The position numbers and the translations under genes were made by a program. Under the pieces are notes generated by a model. That model had not been told where the DNA came from and ran no database searches. It was given only the letters and a program-made list of their open reading frames with translations. Shown here piece after piece: positions 33,870 to 44,159 of a stretch of DNA of 64,000 nt (position 1 is its first letter; every line of letters begins with the position of its first letter). Where the stretch lies: the NCBI GenBank assembly GCA_024362935.1, contig JANCRA010000014.1:1259001-1323000 (forward strand), in the 5' to 3' direction. Source of the DNA: Setophaga petechia (Eukaryota; Chordata; Aves; Passeriformes; Parulidae).

Positions 33870-34760
33870 CTCGCAGCGCACCTGGGAGCCGCTGGATTGC
33901 TAACAGCTCCGATTAGGACTTCATTCTGGGCTGACAATCCTTCCCCCTTGTTGACACGGAGCGTGTAGAAGCATGTAGTGTTTGAAACACAATATGCAAA
34001 GCACAGTGTTAGTAACCGACTCCAGAACATTCCTGCTCTGCAGCGAGGCTGCCCACAGCCTGCGGATTTCATCAGCTCCTCTGAGCTGGCACGGGGAGGA
34101 CGTGGAAGCGGTGAGCTGGAGTCACAGGAGAGCACGAACCATTCCCACAGTGCCCGCCGGACCCAGAGGGAGGGAGATGCCAACCTTCTGCCCCTGCCAC
34201 CGGAGCCGGGCTGGGACGGTCCCGTGCCGCTGTTGGCGGGGCTCGACCGCGCTTCCCGGAGCAGGGCGAGGGTTTGGCCACGTGAAGTGGCCACGAGGCG
34301 CAGGGAGGTGTCGGTGGTGAGCCTTGGCAGGTTGCCCGTGGGCAAGCAGAAACCCGAGTTATCTCCAGCAGATAAGCACCGGCAGGAAAACACGGCAGCC
34401 TGGTTTGTCTGTAAACAAGTTCTTTCGCAAAAATGTCTGCCCGGGATGACTGGCAGCGAAAGTGAGGAGCCGGGAGCGTGCCAACGTCTGGCTGGGGAAC
34501 GGGGAGCGTCCGGCTGGCCGCGGCAAGGAGACGCTGCAACAAATGGCTCTGCCACTTTAAGCTGAGTTAAAGCCCACACTGAGATCCACAGCGCTGCTGG
34601 GCCCGAGCGCAGCCGCTCGCTACAAATATATGAAGAAAAAGCCACCAAAATAGAAAATGTCATCATCGCTCACGGGGCGGCGAGAGCCGAGCGCAGCGAG
34701 CGGTGGCAGAGTGGGACAGGAAGTCTCCTCCCCCTCCCCGGGTAGTGCTGATCAAAAGGA
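33870..34760. promoter_or_regulatory. GC-rich candidate conserved element
   Basis: Repeat-free, with about 21 CpGs counted in 34081-34320. A palindromic E-box 'cacgtg' sits at 34279-34284 within near-symmetric 'ggccacgtgaagtggcc'. A GATA-type 'agataa' lies at 34370-34375, an AT-rich block near 34621-34660 ('caaatatatgaagaaaaagc') and an ETS-like 'acaggaagt' at about 34717. It carries the longest open frame of the window (334 codons, minus, 33662-34666). That frame is overlapped by a 195-codon plus frame and has no recognisable domain, so I read the openness as a composition effect. Confidence 0.35.
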
Positions 34761-34889
34761 TGTAAAGCTTGTTTACAACATGTATGCAAAATCTAGTTGG
34801 GAACAAGTCTGAGGGCTTTGCAGACTGGGGTGCACCAGGAATGAGTGATGTGTTAATGTAGGTTAAGCCTGCAGAGCTTGTGACCCAAA

Positions 34890-35165
34890 GTCAGAGAATT
34901 GTGGAGCATGCTGAGCTGGAAGGGACCCACAGAGATCACTGAGTCCAGCTCCTGGCCCTGCACAGACCCCCCAGCAATCCCACGCTGTGCATCCCCGAGA
35001 GCATTGTCCAACCTCTCCTGGAGCTCGGGCAGCTTTGGGGCCGGGACCATTCCCTGGAGAGCCTGGGCAGTGCCAGCACCCTCTGGGGGAAAAACCTTTC
35101 CCTGATACCCAACCTAAACCTGCCCTGGCCCAGTTCCAACCATTCCCTGGGTCCTGTCACTGATC
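34890..35165 (-). mobile_element. CR1 LINE 3' fragment, type C
   Basis: A different subfamily from the others: 'gctgagctggaagggaccca', 'agatcactgagtccagctcc', 'tggccctgcacagac', 'gcattgtccaacctctcctg', 'accattccctggagagcctg', then 'cctaaacctgccctggccca' and 'cattccctgggtcctgtcac'. About 275 bp and fairly intact. Confidence 0.88.
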
Positions 35166-36981
35166 AGCAGAGCAGAGATCGGTGCCTGTCAAGTCATGGT
35201 CATGTTGTGCAAAGCAAGAAGTGCCTGTCTCTGTGGGTTGCATTCAGTGGGCTGCTTGAAATGCCCACTGGAAGCATCCTGCACCTCTGCTAACAAGCAC
35301 TGGCTGTCAGGAAATCTTCATAGTGCTCCAGGTGAATGTCAGGACCTGGTGGGGCTACCATCCATGGAGTCCTTTTCCTTGGGATGAGTGTTTTGTGTAG
35401 CACTGATGCCCAAAGGTAGGAAAGAGCATTTGGCATTGAAAAGATGAAGGTTTGGGAGCTGTTTCAGAGTCTGGAGCGAAATGGCAAAGGTGCCTCTAGG
35501 CTGGTGATGGATCAGGGATGGACTCCTGTGTTTGTGTGCATGGAACCTGGTGAGCTCTGCACTCTGAAGTGGCTCTGTGCAGCCTTCAGCCTCACTCACC
35601 TCTCTCTGCCTCAGCCAGAGGCATTTCCTTACCTCATCTTAAGGGAGTCTTAAGGCTTAATCCATTGTTTGTAAAGCTCCTTAAGATCCTTGTTTGGGAG
35701 TGCTGGAATCTGGAGGATTAAAACCAATTTATTTTTGTGTGTCTTGTATAATATGCATCTCAAAGACTTTCCAAGGCAGGAGGAGCTGTGAGCCGGATGG
35801 AGATTGCAGGTCCGGAAGGTAAACACGAGGGAGGAAGTGGCAGGGAAGAACAAAGAGGGAAAAAGCCAGAGGCTGCTTCTCTGTGCTGGAGACCTGGCTG
35901 CAAGGACAGTGAGTTTCTAGCCCTGGAGGAAAGGCTGGATGTAGTAGAGCTGTCTCTGTCCTAATGCCACTTAAAGATCCATCTGGTCTGTGCTGCTGCC
36001 TCAGGAAGGGCAGGGCAGCTTTTCCCTTGCTGTGTCTGTTCCCTCTGATGGGGAGCAGGAACCTCACCTGTCCTCACCCTGTCCCTTTTGTCAGCTCTTA
36101 ACACCAAATAAGCTGATAAGAATTAATGTTGGTGATCCGGACAAGGGGGGATTTTTGTAACCAGGTCTAGGATGGTCAGCACTGCTGCTGTCCCCCAGGG
36201 CAGGTGCCACATCTCCAGAGCCTCATGTGCCACGTGTGACAAGCCAGGGAAGAGGTGACACGGTGCTTTGGACACAGGTGGTGCCTTGGCTCCTGTGGGG
36301 AGGCAGAAACTGGTGATTAAATTCTTTCCCCAGGTGCAGGCTGGAGCATTGTGTGTAGGTGTGTTCCCATCTTGTGACCCTTCACATTTTACACTCGCTG
36401 TTTTCCCGTGTGAACTTGTTTGGGGTCACAGGACAGGAGTCACAGCCCAATGTAGGACAGGTCTCCATTGGGATTTCAGGTTTGGGAGCTCACCAAGAGA
36501 TGTCCTAAATCCTTGTGAGGTTACAAGCATCAAGGCAGTTGTTTCCAGATAATGTCAGAGCACAGCTGAGACCCTCAGGATTGTGTTGTTGAAGCCCTGT
36601 AATCGTACAGGACCTACAGGAGAGGAGAGCCTGGCAGGAGCAGCTGGTGCTGGTGGTCCCAGTGGTGTGCAGGGGAGGCTCACATGGGGCTGGAGCTGCC
36701 TGAGCCAGTGTTGGCAGGCAGGTGTAGGTGTGGTGCAGGAAAATTCCTGAGGTGTGGGTGTGCTGGGGCGAGGGTGGAGAGCTACCAGTGCCAAGGGCTG
36801 GGAATGGGCAGCGCCAGGCCCTGCTGGGAACAGCACTTGGTGGCACTGGGGCACGACAGAAGGGATGCTCTGTGTTCTGGGACACTGCTGGTGTTACATC
36901 TTGGTGGGTTTATCCTAAACCCAGCAGTATTTGTTGTTCCCAGTCCCCTGGGATCAGAACATGCTGAGTTAGGGATTCTGT

Positions 36982-37000
36982 GGGGAGTGGGTGGGACGGG
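36982..37000 (+). other. Potential G-quadruplex motif
   Basis: Four runs of at least three G (lengths 4, 3, 3, 3) are separated by loops of 3, 1 and 2 bases on the plus strand, which fits the canonical G4 pattern. Confidence 0.7.
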
Positions 37001-38293
37001 CTCCCCGTGTGGCTTTGCTAATGAGATTAAAGGAGTATTCACTGGGAGAAGAAAAGAAGAGGCTGGGGGCTTCAATGGGGCTCAGAAGCCTCGTTTCATG
37101 CAGTGGGAGTGACAAACACAGGCTATTGAGCTTAGCAAGGAGAAAGTTAGGAGCATCTGGTGGGTTGGAAGCCTGGCCATGCCCACTGCCAGCACCAGGG
37201 CAGGGTCTGGGGGTTTGCATCCAAAACATCTGCTGCCCTCAGGTTTGGGGTGACATCCCCTGACACCCACCCTGCTCCCCTTGTCTGGGGGGGTTACAAA
37301 TAGAGATGTCTTTCCCTGCTGGAAGTGGCAGCCTAAGAAATTAAAATCAAAAGTAAAGTACCAGATTCCTTAGGAGGGCTGTTAGTGGGAGAGGAGCTCA
37401 GGTGTGGCTGTAGCTGCCCTTGCATCTGTAAATATGTAACTAGGCTCTCCTTAGTTATCTCTTGGTTTGAAAATACCTGCTGTGGTTGGTTTGAATCTGT
37501 GGAAATGCAAGAATTTATTTGGGGCAGTTCTGTCACCTGTTTGCTGAGACCCTGCAGCAAGTCCTTCTGACTTTGAAAAAGTTTATTAATTTGAACTGTT
37601 CTCCTATTTTTGCTGTTCCCTCTTGCCTCATCCACTACTTCCTCCTTAAAATCCAGTAGCTTCACACTCCAGCTCCCCTATTCCTGTGCAGCTGGGCTTA
37701 GTACCTGCAGCTCCAGGTGCCTTTGCTTTGCCCCCATGACCAGCACTCGGTGATCCAGCACTGGGTGCTGCCTTCCCTTCTTCCTGTCTCAGCTCAGAGT
37801 TATTTAATGGGAACTCAAAGCTCTGTTTGAGCTCTAGAACTAACATTTCCCTCCAAATACATTTTTCCTTTTGTTCTGCTTGATCTCGTGACTATCAAGT
37901 AGTTTAAATAAAGCTCTTTTTTGTCTCCTTCACCCTCAGCAATGAAAGATGGGAGCTCTGAACAGAAACCAACATTTTCTCTTGCACAGCAGACAAATAA
38001 TCCCAAACAACTGGGTTTTTCCTCCCTGGTGACCTTGTGCATCCCCCCATCCCCAAGCCATTGCACTGTGATAAAGCAAATGGAATATTGTGCATTTCAG
38101 GAAGATTTCTGAATTCCTCAGGGTTAATCCATGGCATGTGAAGAGCCTCAGAGCAGAGTTTCATGAAGCTCCACTGCTGCCACTGGAGCCAGTAGTGGAT
38201 ATTTGAGGTTTTGCTGCTGTCAGGTGTAAGCTCAGCAGGGGCAGAGCTCTGGGGCAGAGCTGCTGCAGCAGGAGATGGGCTGGGGCTGCTCTA

Positions 38294-38312
38294 GGGAGGG
38301 ACTGGGGATGGG
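38294..38312 (+). other. Potential G-quadruplex motif
   Basis: G runs of 3, 3, 4 and 3 with loops of 1, 3 and 2 bases on the plus strand. Confidence 0.7.
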
Positions 38313-38570
38313 TCTGAGGGGGAATCGAGGCCTGTGTGCTGCTCCAAGGGCTCTGCTGGTGTGGGGTGGGCTGGGGCATGGCTGTGCTCGCTGGCTGAGC
38401 TGGGAAGGAACAGGCAGGGGCTGTGTTCAGGGAAGAGAAACTGGAGGTACAGATTGCATCAGAAATGTGCTGCTGATCTGTTGTGAATGAGCAGCAGCCA
38501 GTTATTGCCAGTGTCTGAGCCCCCTCCTCTGCTGGGATCTGGGGGTTTGTGCCCCTCTCTCTCTCTGCTC

Positions 38571-38706
38571 TTCCCTGGAAGTGTCCAAGGCCAGGTTGGA
38601 TGGGGTTTGGAGCAATCTGTTCTAGTGAAAGGTGTCCCTGCCCATGGGGTGGAACTGGATGAGCTTTAAGGTCTCTTCCAACACAAATCTTTTTGGCATT
38701 CTATGT
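38571..38706 (+). mobile_element. CR1 LINE terminal fragment, type A
   Basis: 'ccctggaagtgtccaaggcc', 'aggttggatggggtttggag', 'aaaggtgtccctgcccatgg', then 'gatgagctttaaggtctctt' and an altered end 'ttggcattctatgtg'. The 'caggggtgg' block is shortened. Confidence 0.92.
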
Positions 38707-39320
38707 GTCAGCCCCCCTGTGCTCCAAACCAACAGGCTGGAGATATTCTTCCCTGCAATATCCCACCATGCTTTATTGTCCTCTCCTTCTTGACTTCATT
38801 ATGTCTTGATCTCTGTAACCTGTTTAACATGTGTAAATAGTGAAATGAGATTAACTTTAAAGAGCCCTTTATTAAAAATGTACTGACCGTCCTAATCAGG
38901 AGAAATGTGCCTGTAGCTGCTTTTCCCTCTGCTGAGTTTCCACCAGTAGCGAGGGCAGGGTGGTGAATCATCTCACTCGGGCTGTGAGCTGGGCAGGTCC
39001 TTCACACACCGAGCTGAGTGATGCTCCCAGTGTGGCACGACCTGCACGGGGAGGTGGGCTTTGTCCCATGGGACACGAGCTCTGGCTGTGTTTGCAATTT
39101 AAACATCTCCAAGCCTTACTAATCTGTGAGGTGGCCCTCAGTGTGGTGAGGGTGAGTGTGATGCTGGTGCCTGCTGGGCTGGGCTGACATCACCAGACTT
39201 TTTTGGGTGTATGGCAGCAGTGCCAAGGGATCTGTGCTGGTGGCTGGCTGGATCAGGAGGGTGCAGTGGATATCCTCATCCTTCCCCTCTCACAGCAGCC
39301 CCGTGTCTGAGCAGGTGGAG
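38707..39320. other. Unique sequence, no feature seen
   Basis: Ordinary mixed sequence leading into the 36-bp minisatellite. Confidence 0.4.
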
Positions 39321-39608
39321 CTGATGTGGAACCTGCACCCCAGCGATGTGTCCAGGCTGATGTGGGACCTGCACCCCAGTGTTGTGTCCAAACTGATGTG
39401 GGACCTGCCCCCCGGTGTTGTGTCCCAGCTGATGTGGGACCTGCACCCCAGTGATGTGTTCACGCTGATGTGGGACCTGCACCCTGGTGTTGTGTCCCAG
39501 CTGATGTGGGACCTGCACCCCGGTGTTGTGTCCCAGCTGATGTGGGACCTGCACCCCGGTGTTGTGTCCCAGCTGATGTGGGACCTGCACCCCAGTGTTG
39601 TGTCGCTG
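39321..39608. repeat. 36-bp minisatellite, eight units
   Basis: Eight head-to-tail units of exactly 36 bp begin at 39321, 39357, 39393, 39429, 39465, 39501, 39537 and 39573. Each starts 'ctgatgtgg' and contains 'acctgc'. Units 6 and 7 are identical and unit 5 differs from them by one base, while the outer units are more diverged, the usual sign of expansion from the middle. Because 36 is a multiple of three, frames stay open on both strands. The plus frame (39207-39662) would repeat LMWDLHPGVVSQ. No other coding evidence supports a protein. Confidence 0.97.
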
Positions 39609-40224
39609 GGTCCAACCTCCCTGCCCAGGGCTTCACCCCACAGAGGAGGGGGTTCAGAGTAGAGGGAGGTGGGGTACAGCCAGTGTGGGGAGCTGGCAGG
39701 GCACAGCCTGCCCTGGGCACAGGGGATGTACCCAAAAACAGCTTTGGGCCTTGCGTGGGCATTTTGGGCCCTGCTCTGAGAGTGATAACGTGAGGGGCTC
39801 AGATGAAGCTGGCTCTCTGTGTGGGATTTAATGAGCTGCAGTTGTAGGAATTCAGTTGTTGCTGTGTAGAGCAGGGCCAGGAGGGCAGGGGGGCCGTGGA
39901 GAGGCAGCCGAGACCCCCAGGGCCACCTGAAGAGCAGCCGGGGGTGCCATGCCAGGGGTGGCACCCGTCCTGGTCACTGGCAGTGCTGGCAGCCCTGCCC
40001 TGGGCAGCAGAGCCCTCTCCGAGGCCTTGCAGAGCTGTGCCTGCCTCTGCCTGGGATCCTGGCTTTCCCTCGGGGATTGCTGGAAAGTCCCCACGTCCAT
40101 GTGCTGTTTATCACAGGCTGAGCAGGGTGGTCTCGCTGCTTTTCCATCCGTGTTTATTGCTGGAGCTGAGGAGCCTTTTCCGTACGGTTCTGGTGGAGCC
40201 CTCAGCGCGTGAGGATGATCAGAG
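39609..40224. other. Unique sequence, no feature seen
   Basis: G+C-rich mixed sequence with short overlapping frames. No repeat or RNA was identified. Confidence 0.35.
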
Positions 40225-40469
40225 AAGGGTTTTTTTCCCCTTGTAAAATATATTCCAGCTCCAGTTTGTAATGTGGCGAGAGGGGGAGCGAGAGAAGGGA
40301 ACAACAGCATTAGCGGATGTAGAAGTAGCTGGAATGAGAAGCTTTTGTGCCATTAATAACAGTCCTGGCAGGCAGCCAAGGCTGGGAGTGTGGGATTAGC
40401 CTGAACAATCAAGACTGCAGGATCAAAACAAGGAGGCAGGAACAGCGAGGTCACACTGCTGCCATCTGC
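40225..40469. promoter_or_regulatory. Candidate conserved element flanking the CpG island
   Basis: Repeat-free, motif-like sequence ('ccagctccagtttgtaatgt' at about 40256, 'gccattaataacagtcctgg' at about 40350, 'cctgaacaatcaagactgca' at about 40400, the last with a SOX-like 'acaat'). It runs directly into the CpG island, as expected for promoter-proximal or enhancer sequence. Confidence 0.3.
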
Positions 40470-40870
40470 GCTGCCGCAGTGGTGGGAGGGAGCGGAAGAG
40501 GGGGATGCGCTGGAGGAGCGGTGCCGATAGCGCAGGCATGGGGGGCCGCCGCCCCCAGAGCGGCCCCAGCGCGGCCCTGCCGGGGTGCCGGGGGCTCCGG
40601 CCCGGGGCCTTCACCTCCGCCCCGCCGCAGGCGCTTCCCGAGCCCCGGAGGGGGAGGCGGCTGCGGCGTGGCCGTGTTAGGAAATGGCTTCTGAAAAACC
40701 AGCAGCGGCTCGGTGGGGCTCGGCCCAGCGGCTCGGAGCGGCGCTGGGGGTTCGGGATGGGGGTGCCGGTGCCTCGCCCCGGCCGGGCTGTGGCTCCATC
40801 TGGTGAGCCGGGGGGGCCGAGGTCAGCGGCCGCAGCTTTGTGCGGGTGAAGGGGCCGTGTCCTGCCCGCT
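40470..40870 (+). promoter_or_regulatory. CpG island, possible promoter and first exon
   Basis: By eye about 41 CpGs lie in 40501-40860, in very G+C-rich sequence, which meets the usual CpG-island density. No TATA box is apparent, as is normal for such promoters. A plus-strand frame opens at 40505 (in-frame second ATG at 40538), and a good 5' splice-site match 'ctg|gtgagc' falls at 40802/40803, so a short first exon is conceivable. The encoded residues are Arg/Gly/Pro-rich and match no family I know. The strand assignment rests only on that donor. It could equally be an orphan island or an alternative promoter inside an intron. Confidence 0.45.
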
Positions 40871-41620
40871 GTGGGGGCGAGCCGGCCTTTCCGGGGGCTT
40901 TGCATCACCCTCCCTTCCAAAGGAGCGACGGGGGATTGCGGCTGAAAGGCGATTTCTGAAGCAGATGGAGGCAAATCTTGTTCTGCTTCACTCTGGCCTC
41001 CATCAGCTTTTGCTGGAAAACCTTCCAAGAGTATCAGAGACAGAAGGATTCGCGTCAGTCGTGCCGCTTCTCCTCTCTTTCTCTCTGACCCAGTAAATCT
41101 CGCTGTCCTGTGAATGTAAATACAAAAGCTGAAGCGCGAGAGAAGCAAAGCAGTGTCCCACAAACAGCCTCCCAGCTCTTGCTAAAAATATCTCGGTGCG
41201 GTGCAGTAACTCCCAGGCATTCTTTTGTCTGACTGCTTTTGAATTCCCTAATTGAAGTTGGTTGGAGGGCAGTGCACCAGCTTCCTGAATAGCTCAGATG
41301 TTGATTGTGAGTTAAAAAACAAGAGCAAAATTGTTTTCCCTTTGTGCCGCCACGCTTTATTTACCTCCCCCCTCCCCCTCATTTTTAATCTCTGTATTTT
41401 TTTTACTTGCAATTTTATTTTGTGAGACAGCCACATGAAATCCGGCTGCGGGGAAGGGGCCGGGAGGCAGCGGGCAGGAAGGCACAGTTTTGGGTACGTG
41501 ATGCCACGTGCGCCTCAGAGCTGGGGCTCAGTCGGAAACGTCCGGGCTGGCGCTGAGATGCCCTGCAAATGGAGCTTAACGTAGTAGGAAGTGTTAATAA
41601 TATTCCTAATTGCCTCCTAA
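40871..41620. promoter_or_regulatory. Candidate conserved elements downstream of the CpG island
   Basis: About 750 bp without recognisable repeats. It alternates AT-rich developmental-type words ('gtgaatgtaaatacaaaagc' at about 41111, 'ccctaattgaagttggttgg' at about 41247, 'gttaataatattcctaattg' at about 41592) with CpG-bearing stretches (41440-41560, including 'gccacgtgcg'). It resembles a shore of the island with enhancer-like content. Not proven. Confidence 0.3.
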
Positions 41621-42778
41621 TAACTGAATCTGTGGAATTTGGCAGCAACTGGGATGTAGTTTTCTCCTGCAATCTGTCCATTCCCTCCAGAAAGAGCAGA
41701 GTTGCTTCCCTGACACACAGCAGCAAATCTTGAATTCACTGGAGGTACTGGGGGGAGCTTTCCGGGTTCTACGTGGCCTCAAACGCATCCATGGAGCTTC
41801 CAAGGGTGCTTCCCTGGATGAAAACTGCCATGTTTTGGTCCAGCACTCCAGATTTAACAGAGGAAGGATAAAAGCAGACTGTTTCCCTCCTTTCTGCCTT
41901 TTTTGGTGTTATTTTTCATTTGTACCTGGAACCTGAGAAATCCAGGCATTCCCAAAAGGCTGCTGGAAGCACACATGGTGTGTACAGTTGGCTCTCCTGG
42001 CCATCCAGGGATGGTTCCTGGGCTCCCATGGGGACAGGGAGGAAAAGTTTGTGACCAGTAATTTGTGATAAGTCATGACCAGTCCAAGAATCTCCCCAGA
42101 ATATTAGCATGAATGAAATAAATTGGAATATTGGGTATATATTGGGTAAAACAGATAAACCACAAGTGCTCTGACCTCTGGCAATCAGACACAGACATTG
42201 CTTTTACCTTAGGAAATTAAAGGTTTGAAATTGTGATGGAGGTTGGAGAGAAGCTGAATCAGATGCTGCTTCAGGAGCCAGGATTTATTCAGGCTCTCCG
42301 TGGTGGGAGACATTTCGTAGCTGCTCAGCAGCAGCAGAAAAACAAGCACAAATTTTTCTGTCCTCAGGGATAACTGCAGTGAGGCCTGTGGGGGAGGGCT
42401 GTGCCAGGACTGGAACACCTCCCTGGAAAAGCTCCCCATCCCCTGCACAGCACCAGGCCCCAGAACTCCCCCTGCATGTGGGGACAGGGCTGGCCTGGGG
42501 GCCCCTGGGGGAGCCAGGCTCCTCTGGCACTCTCCTTGGGAATGGAGCATCTTCCTGGTGTGCCACACACTGACCCAAGAGGCCACACAGAGTGAGTGGG
42601 CAGCCAGTGAGCCTGGTGTGCTGCTCCTGCTCTGCTGTGCAGGAGGATGAGTCTGGGAAGAGCAGAGTCCTGCCTGCACTCACCCTGCTTTTGGTGTGGT
42701 GATGGGAACCAGGTGCCAGATTTCACCCCCTTTCCTTGCTGTTCTTCCCACAGGCAAATGGACTCTGCAGCAGAGAAA
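41621..42778. other. Unique sequence, no feature seen
   Basis: Mixed composition. Several overlapping minus-strand frames between 42200 and 42900 (up to 178 codons) show no domain, and one runs into the neighbouring CR1 copy. Confidence 0.4.
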
Positions 42779-42922
42779 TGCCCCATCCCTGGAAGTGTCC
42801 CAGGCCAGGTTGGACAGGGCTTGGAGCAGGCTGGCATAGCGGAAGGTGTCCCTGCCCATGGCAGCAGGTGGAACAAAATGAGCTTTAAGGTCCTTTCCAA
42901 CCATGACCATCCTGGGATCCTT
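42779..42922 (+). mobile_element. CR1 LINE terminal fragment, type A
   Basis: 'ccccatccctggaagtgtcc', 'aggccaggttggacagggct', 'ggaaggtgtccctgcccatg', 'aaatgagctttaaggtcctt' and 'tccaaccatgaccatcctgg' follow the 3' order. The terminal ATTCTATG repeats are degraded. Confidence 0.92.
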
Positions 42923-43374
42923 GTCCAAAACCTGCCTTCCTGTCAGAGCCTGCTGCTTGTGGGGAGTCTGGGCATGGTTTGGTGGTGTGGGGCTGGGTCT
43001 GAGCTGTGGAGCTGCAGCTGGCCTGTGGGGCTGGAGCAGGATCACAGCACCACGGTTGTGTCCCCTCCACTCAGCTCCCAGGTTAACGTTTAACCTGTCT
43101 GGGTTTCAGTCCCTGAGGTTGTTTGGTGTTTCAGGGCACTTTGTGTGGCTCTAACCAGCTCCTTGGAGAGGCTGGGCTTATCGGCTGTGCAGGAATGTGA
43201 GGAATTCTTGGGGAGGAAGATGAGTTTTCCAGTTCCCAGTGGAGGGAAACCAAGCCTGGGCAGGTGACACGGTGATGTTTTATACACACGGCAGCTCCCA
43301 GCTTTGGGAGGCTCTGTTCACTTTCCACCTGGCCAAAACATTGTGCTCTGGCTGTGAACCTTGGAGGGGAGCGA
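42923..43374. other. Unique sequence, no feature seen
   Basis: Ordinary mixed sequence. Confidence 0.35.
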
Positions 43375-43790
43375 GCTCCAATGGAAAAGTTGACGCAGCC
43401 TTATCTGCGGCGCAGCCTCTGCGATAGAGGAATCCGAGCCCTGGCTTATGTCAGGCTGGGAGCTCTCCCCTTCCCTTCCAGCAAACTGCATTCCGTTGCC
43501 TTGGAGCCGCTCCTTCATCGGGGGCACATCCTTCAAGGAGTGTGGTCAAGAATAGGGGCCTGGGTTCATTTTAAATACATCTTGAATTCCCCCATAGCTC
43601 TCTTTGTTAGCCCAATGTCTTGTGAATGGTCCTCCTTGGATTGCCACGGCATTCCCAGCATCCCCTCCAGAAACTTCAGCCCTTGCCTTCAGCGTGCAAT
43701 TATTCTTGCAGGAGTCATTCAGGTCACCCGTTCTCCTCGTGCAGTAAGTGACGCTTCTCCCCATGACTGATGCTGAGCACAGTCCGGGGT
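43375..43790. promoter_or_regulatory. Candidate conserved noncoding element
   Basis: Repeat-free, with CpGs kept at 43394-43435 and a GATA-type 'ttatct' (43401-43406) next to 'gcgatag' (43421-43427). Motif-like blocks continue ('tcaaggagtgtggtcaagaa' at about 43533, 'cgtgcaattattcttgcagg' at about 43693). It has no long exclusive coding frame. The texture is that of a vertebrate enhancer. Confidence 0.33.
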
Positions 43791-44159
43791 CACCTTACCC
43801 AGCGCTCGGTGCCCAGGGCTGCTGTTGCAGTGCACATGAACAGGCTCCCAAACTTCCTGCGGGAAAAATCCCTGGAGCTCCGTTTGCCAGCAGTGCCCAG
43901 ATCCCCTCACTGGCACGGTGGGGCTGTCCTGGCTCAGCCTGGTGAGGGGGGAGCTGCTGCTCCCCTCTCACCATAACCCCATAACTGACCCGAAACAGCA
44001 GCTCCGGGGTCAGGCTGACATCTGGCACCAGGGCCAGCAGGGGAGGGAGGGAGGGGGAATGCTGCCTGCAAGGGAAGGAGCTGGAGGAGGAGGGGAAGGA
44101 CAGGGCTGGGAGCTCCTGAGGCTCCAGGGTGAGACATTAAGCAGGAGAAGGGGCAGGAT
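43791..44159. other. Unique sequence with a G4-type motif
   Basis: G-rich at 44030-44160, holding the G-quadruplex motif listed separately. Otherwise unremarkable. Confidence 0.35.
44041..44057 (+). other. Strong potential G-quadruplex motif
   Basis: G runs of 3, 3, 3 and 5 separated by single A loops ('gggagggagggaggggg'). Single-base loops predict a very stable parallel quadruplex. Confidence 0.8.

Larger units (their letters stand above)
35166..38570. other. Unique, CR1-free sequence with two G4-type motifs
   Basis: Mixed composition. Potential G-quadruplex motifs at 36982 and 38294 are listed separately. 37420-37600 is AT-richer and repeat-free. Overlapping short frames have no domain. 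Confidence 0.4.

Noticed and set aside
33662..34666. 334-codon minus-strand open frame as a gene
   Set aside because: No recognisable domain, residues dominated by Ser/Pro/Arg/Ala/Leu, overlapped by another long frame, and it lies in CpG-rich DNA where stops are rare.
39321..39608. CRISPR array
   Set aside because: The units are contiguous with no unique spacers, and the rest of the window is vertebrate.
39276..39964. Repeat protein on the minus strand (up to 224 codons)
   Set aside because: It is produced by the 36-bp minisatellite; the frames on the other strand and in the other phases are open for the same reason.
40423..41163. 246-codon minus-strand open frame as a gene
   Set aside because: It runs through the CpG island and its shore, with no domain; opposite-strand frames are equally open.
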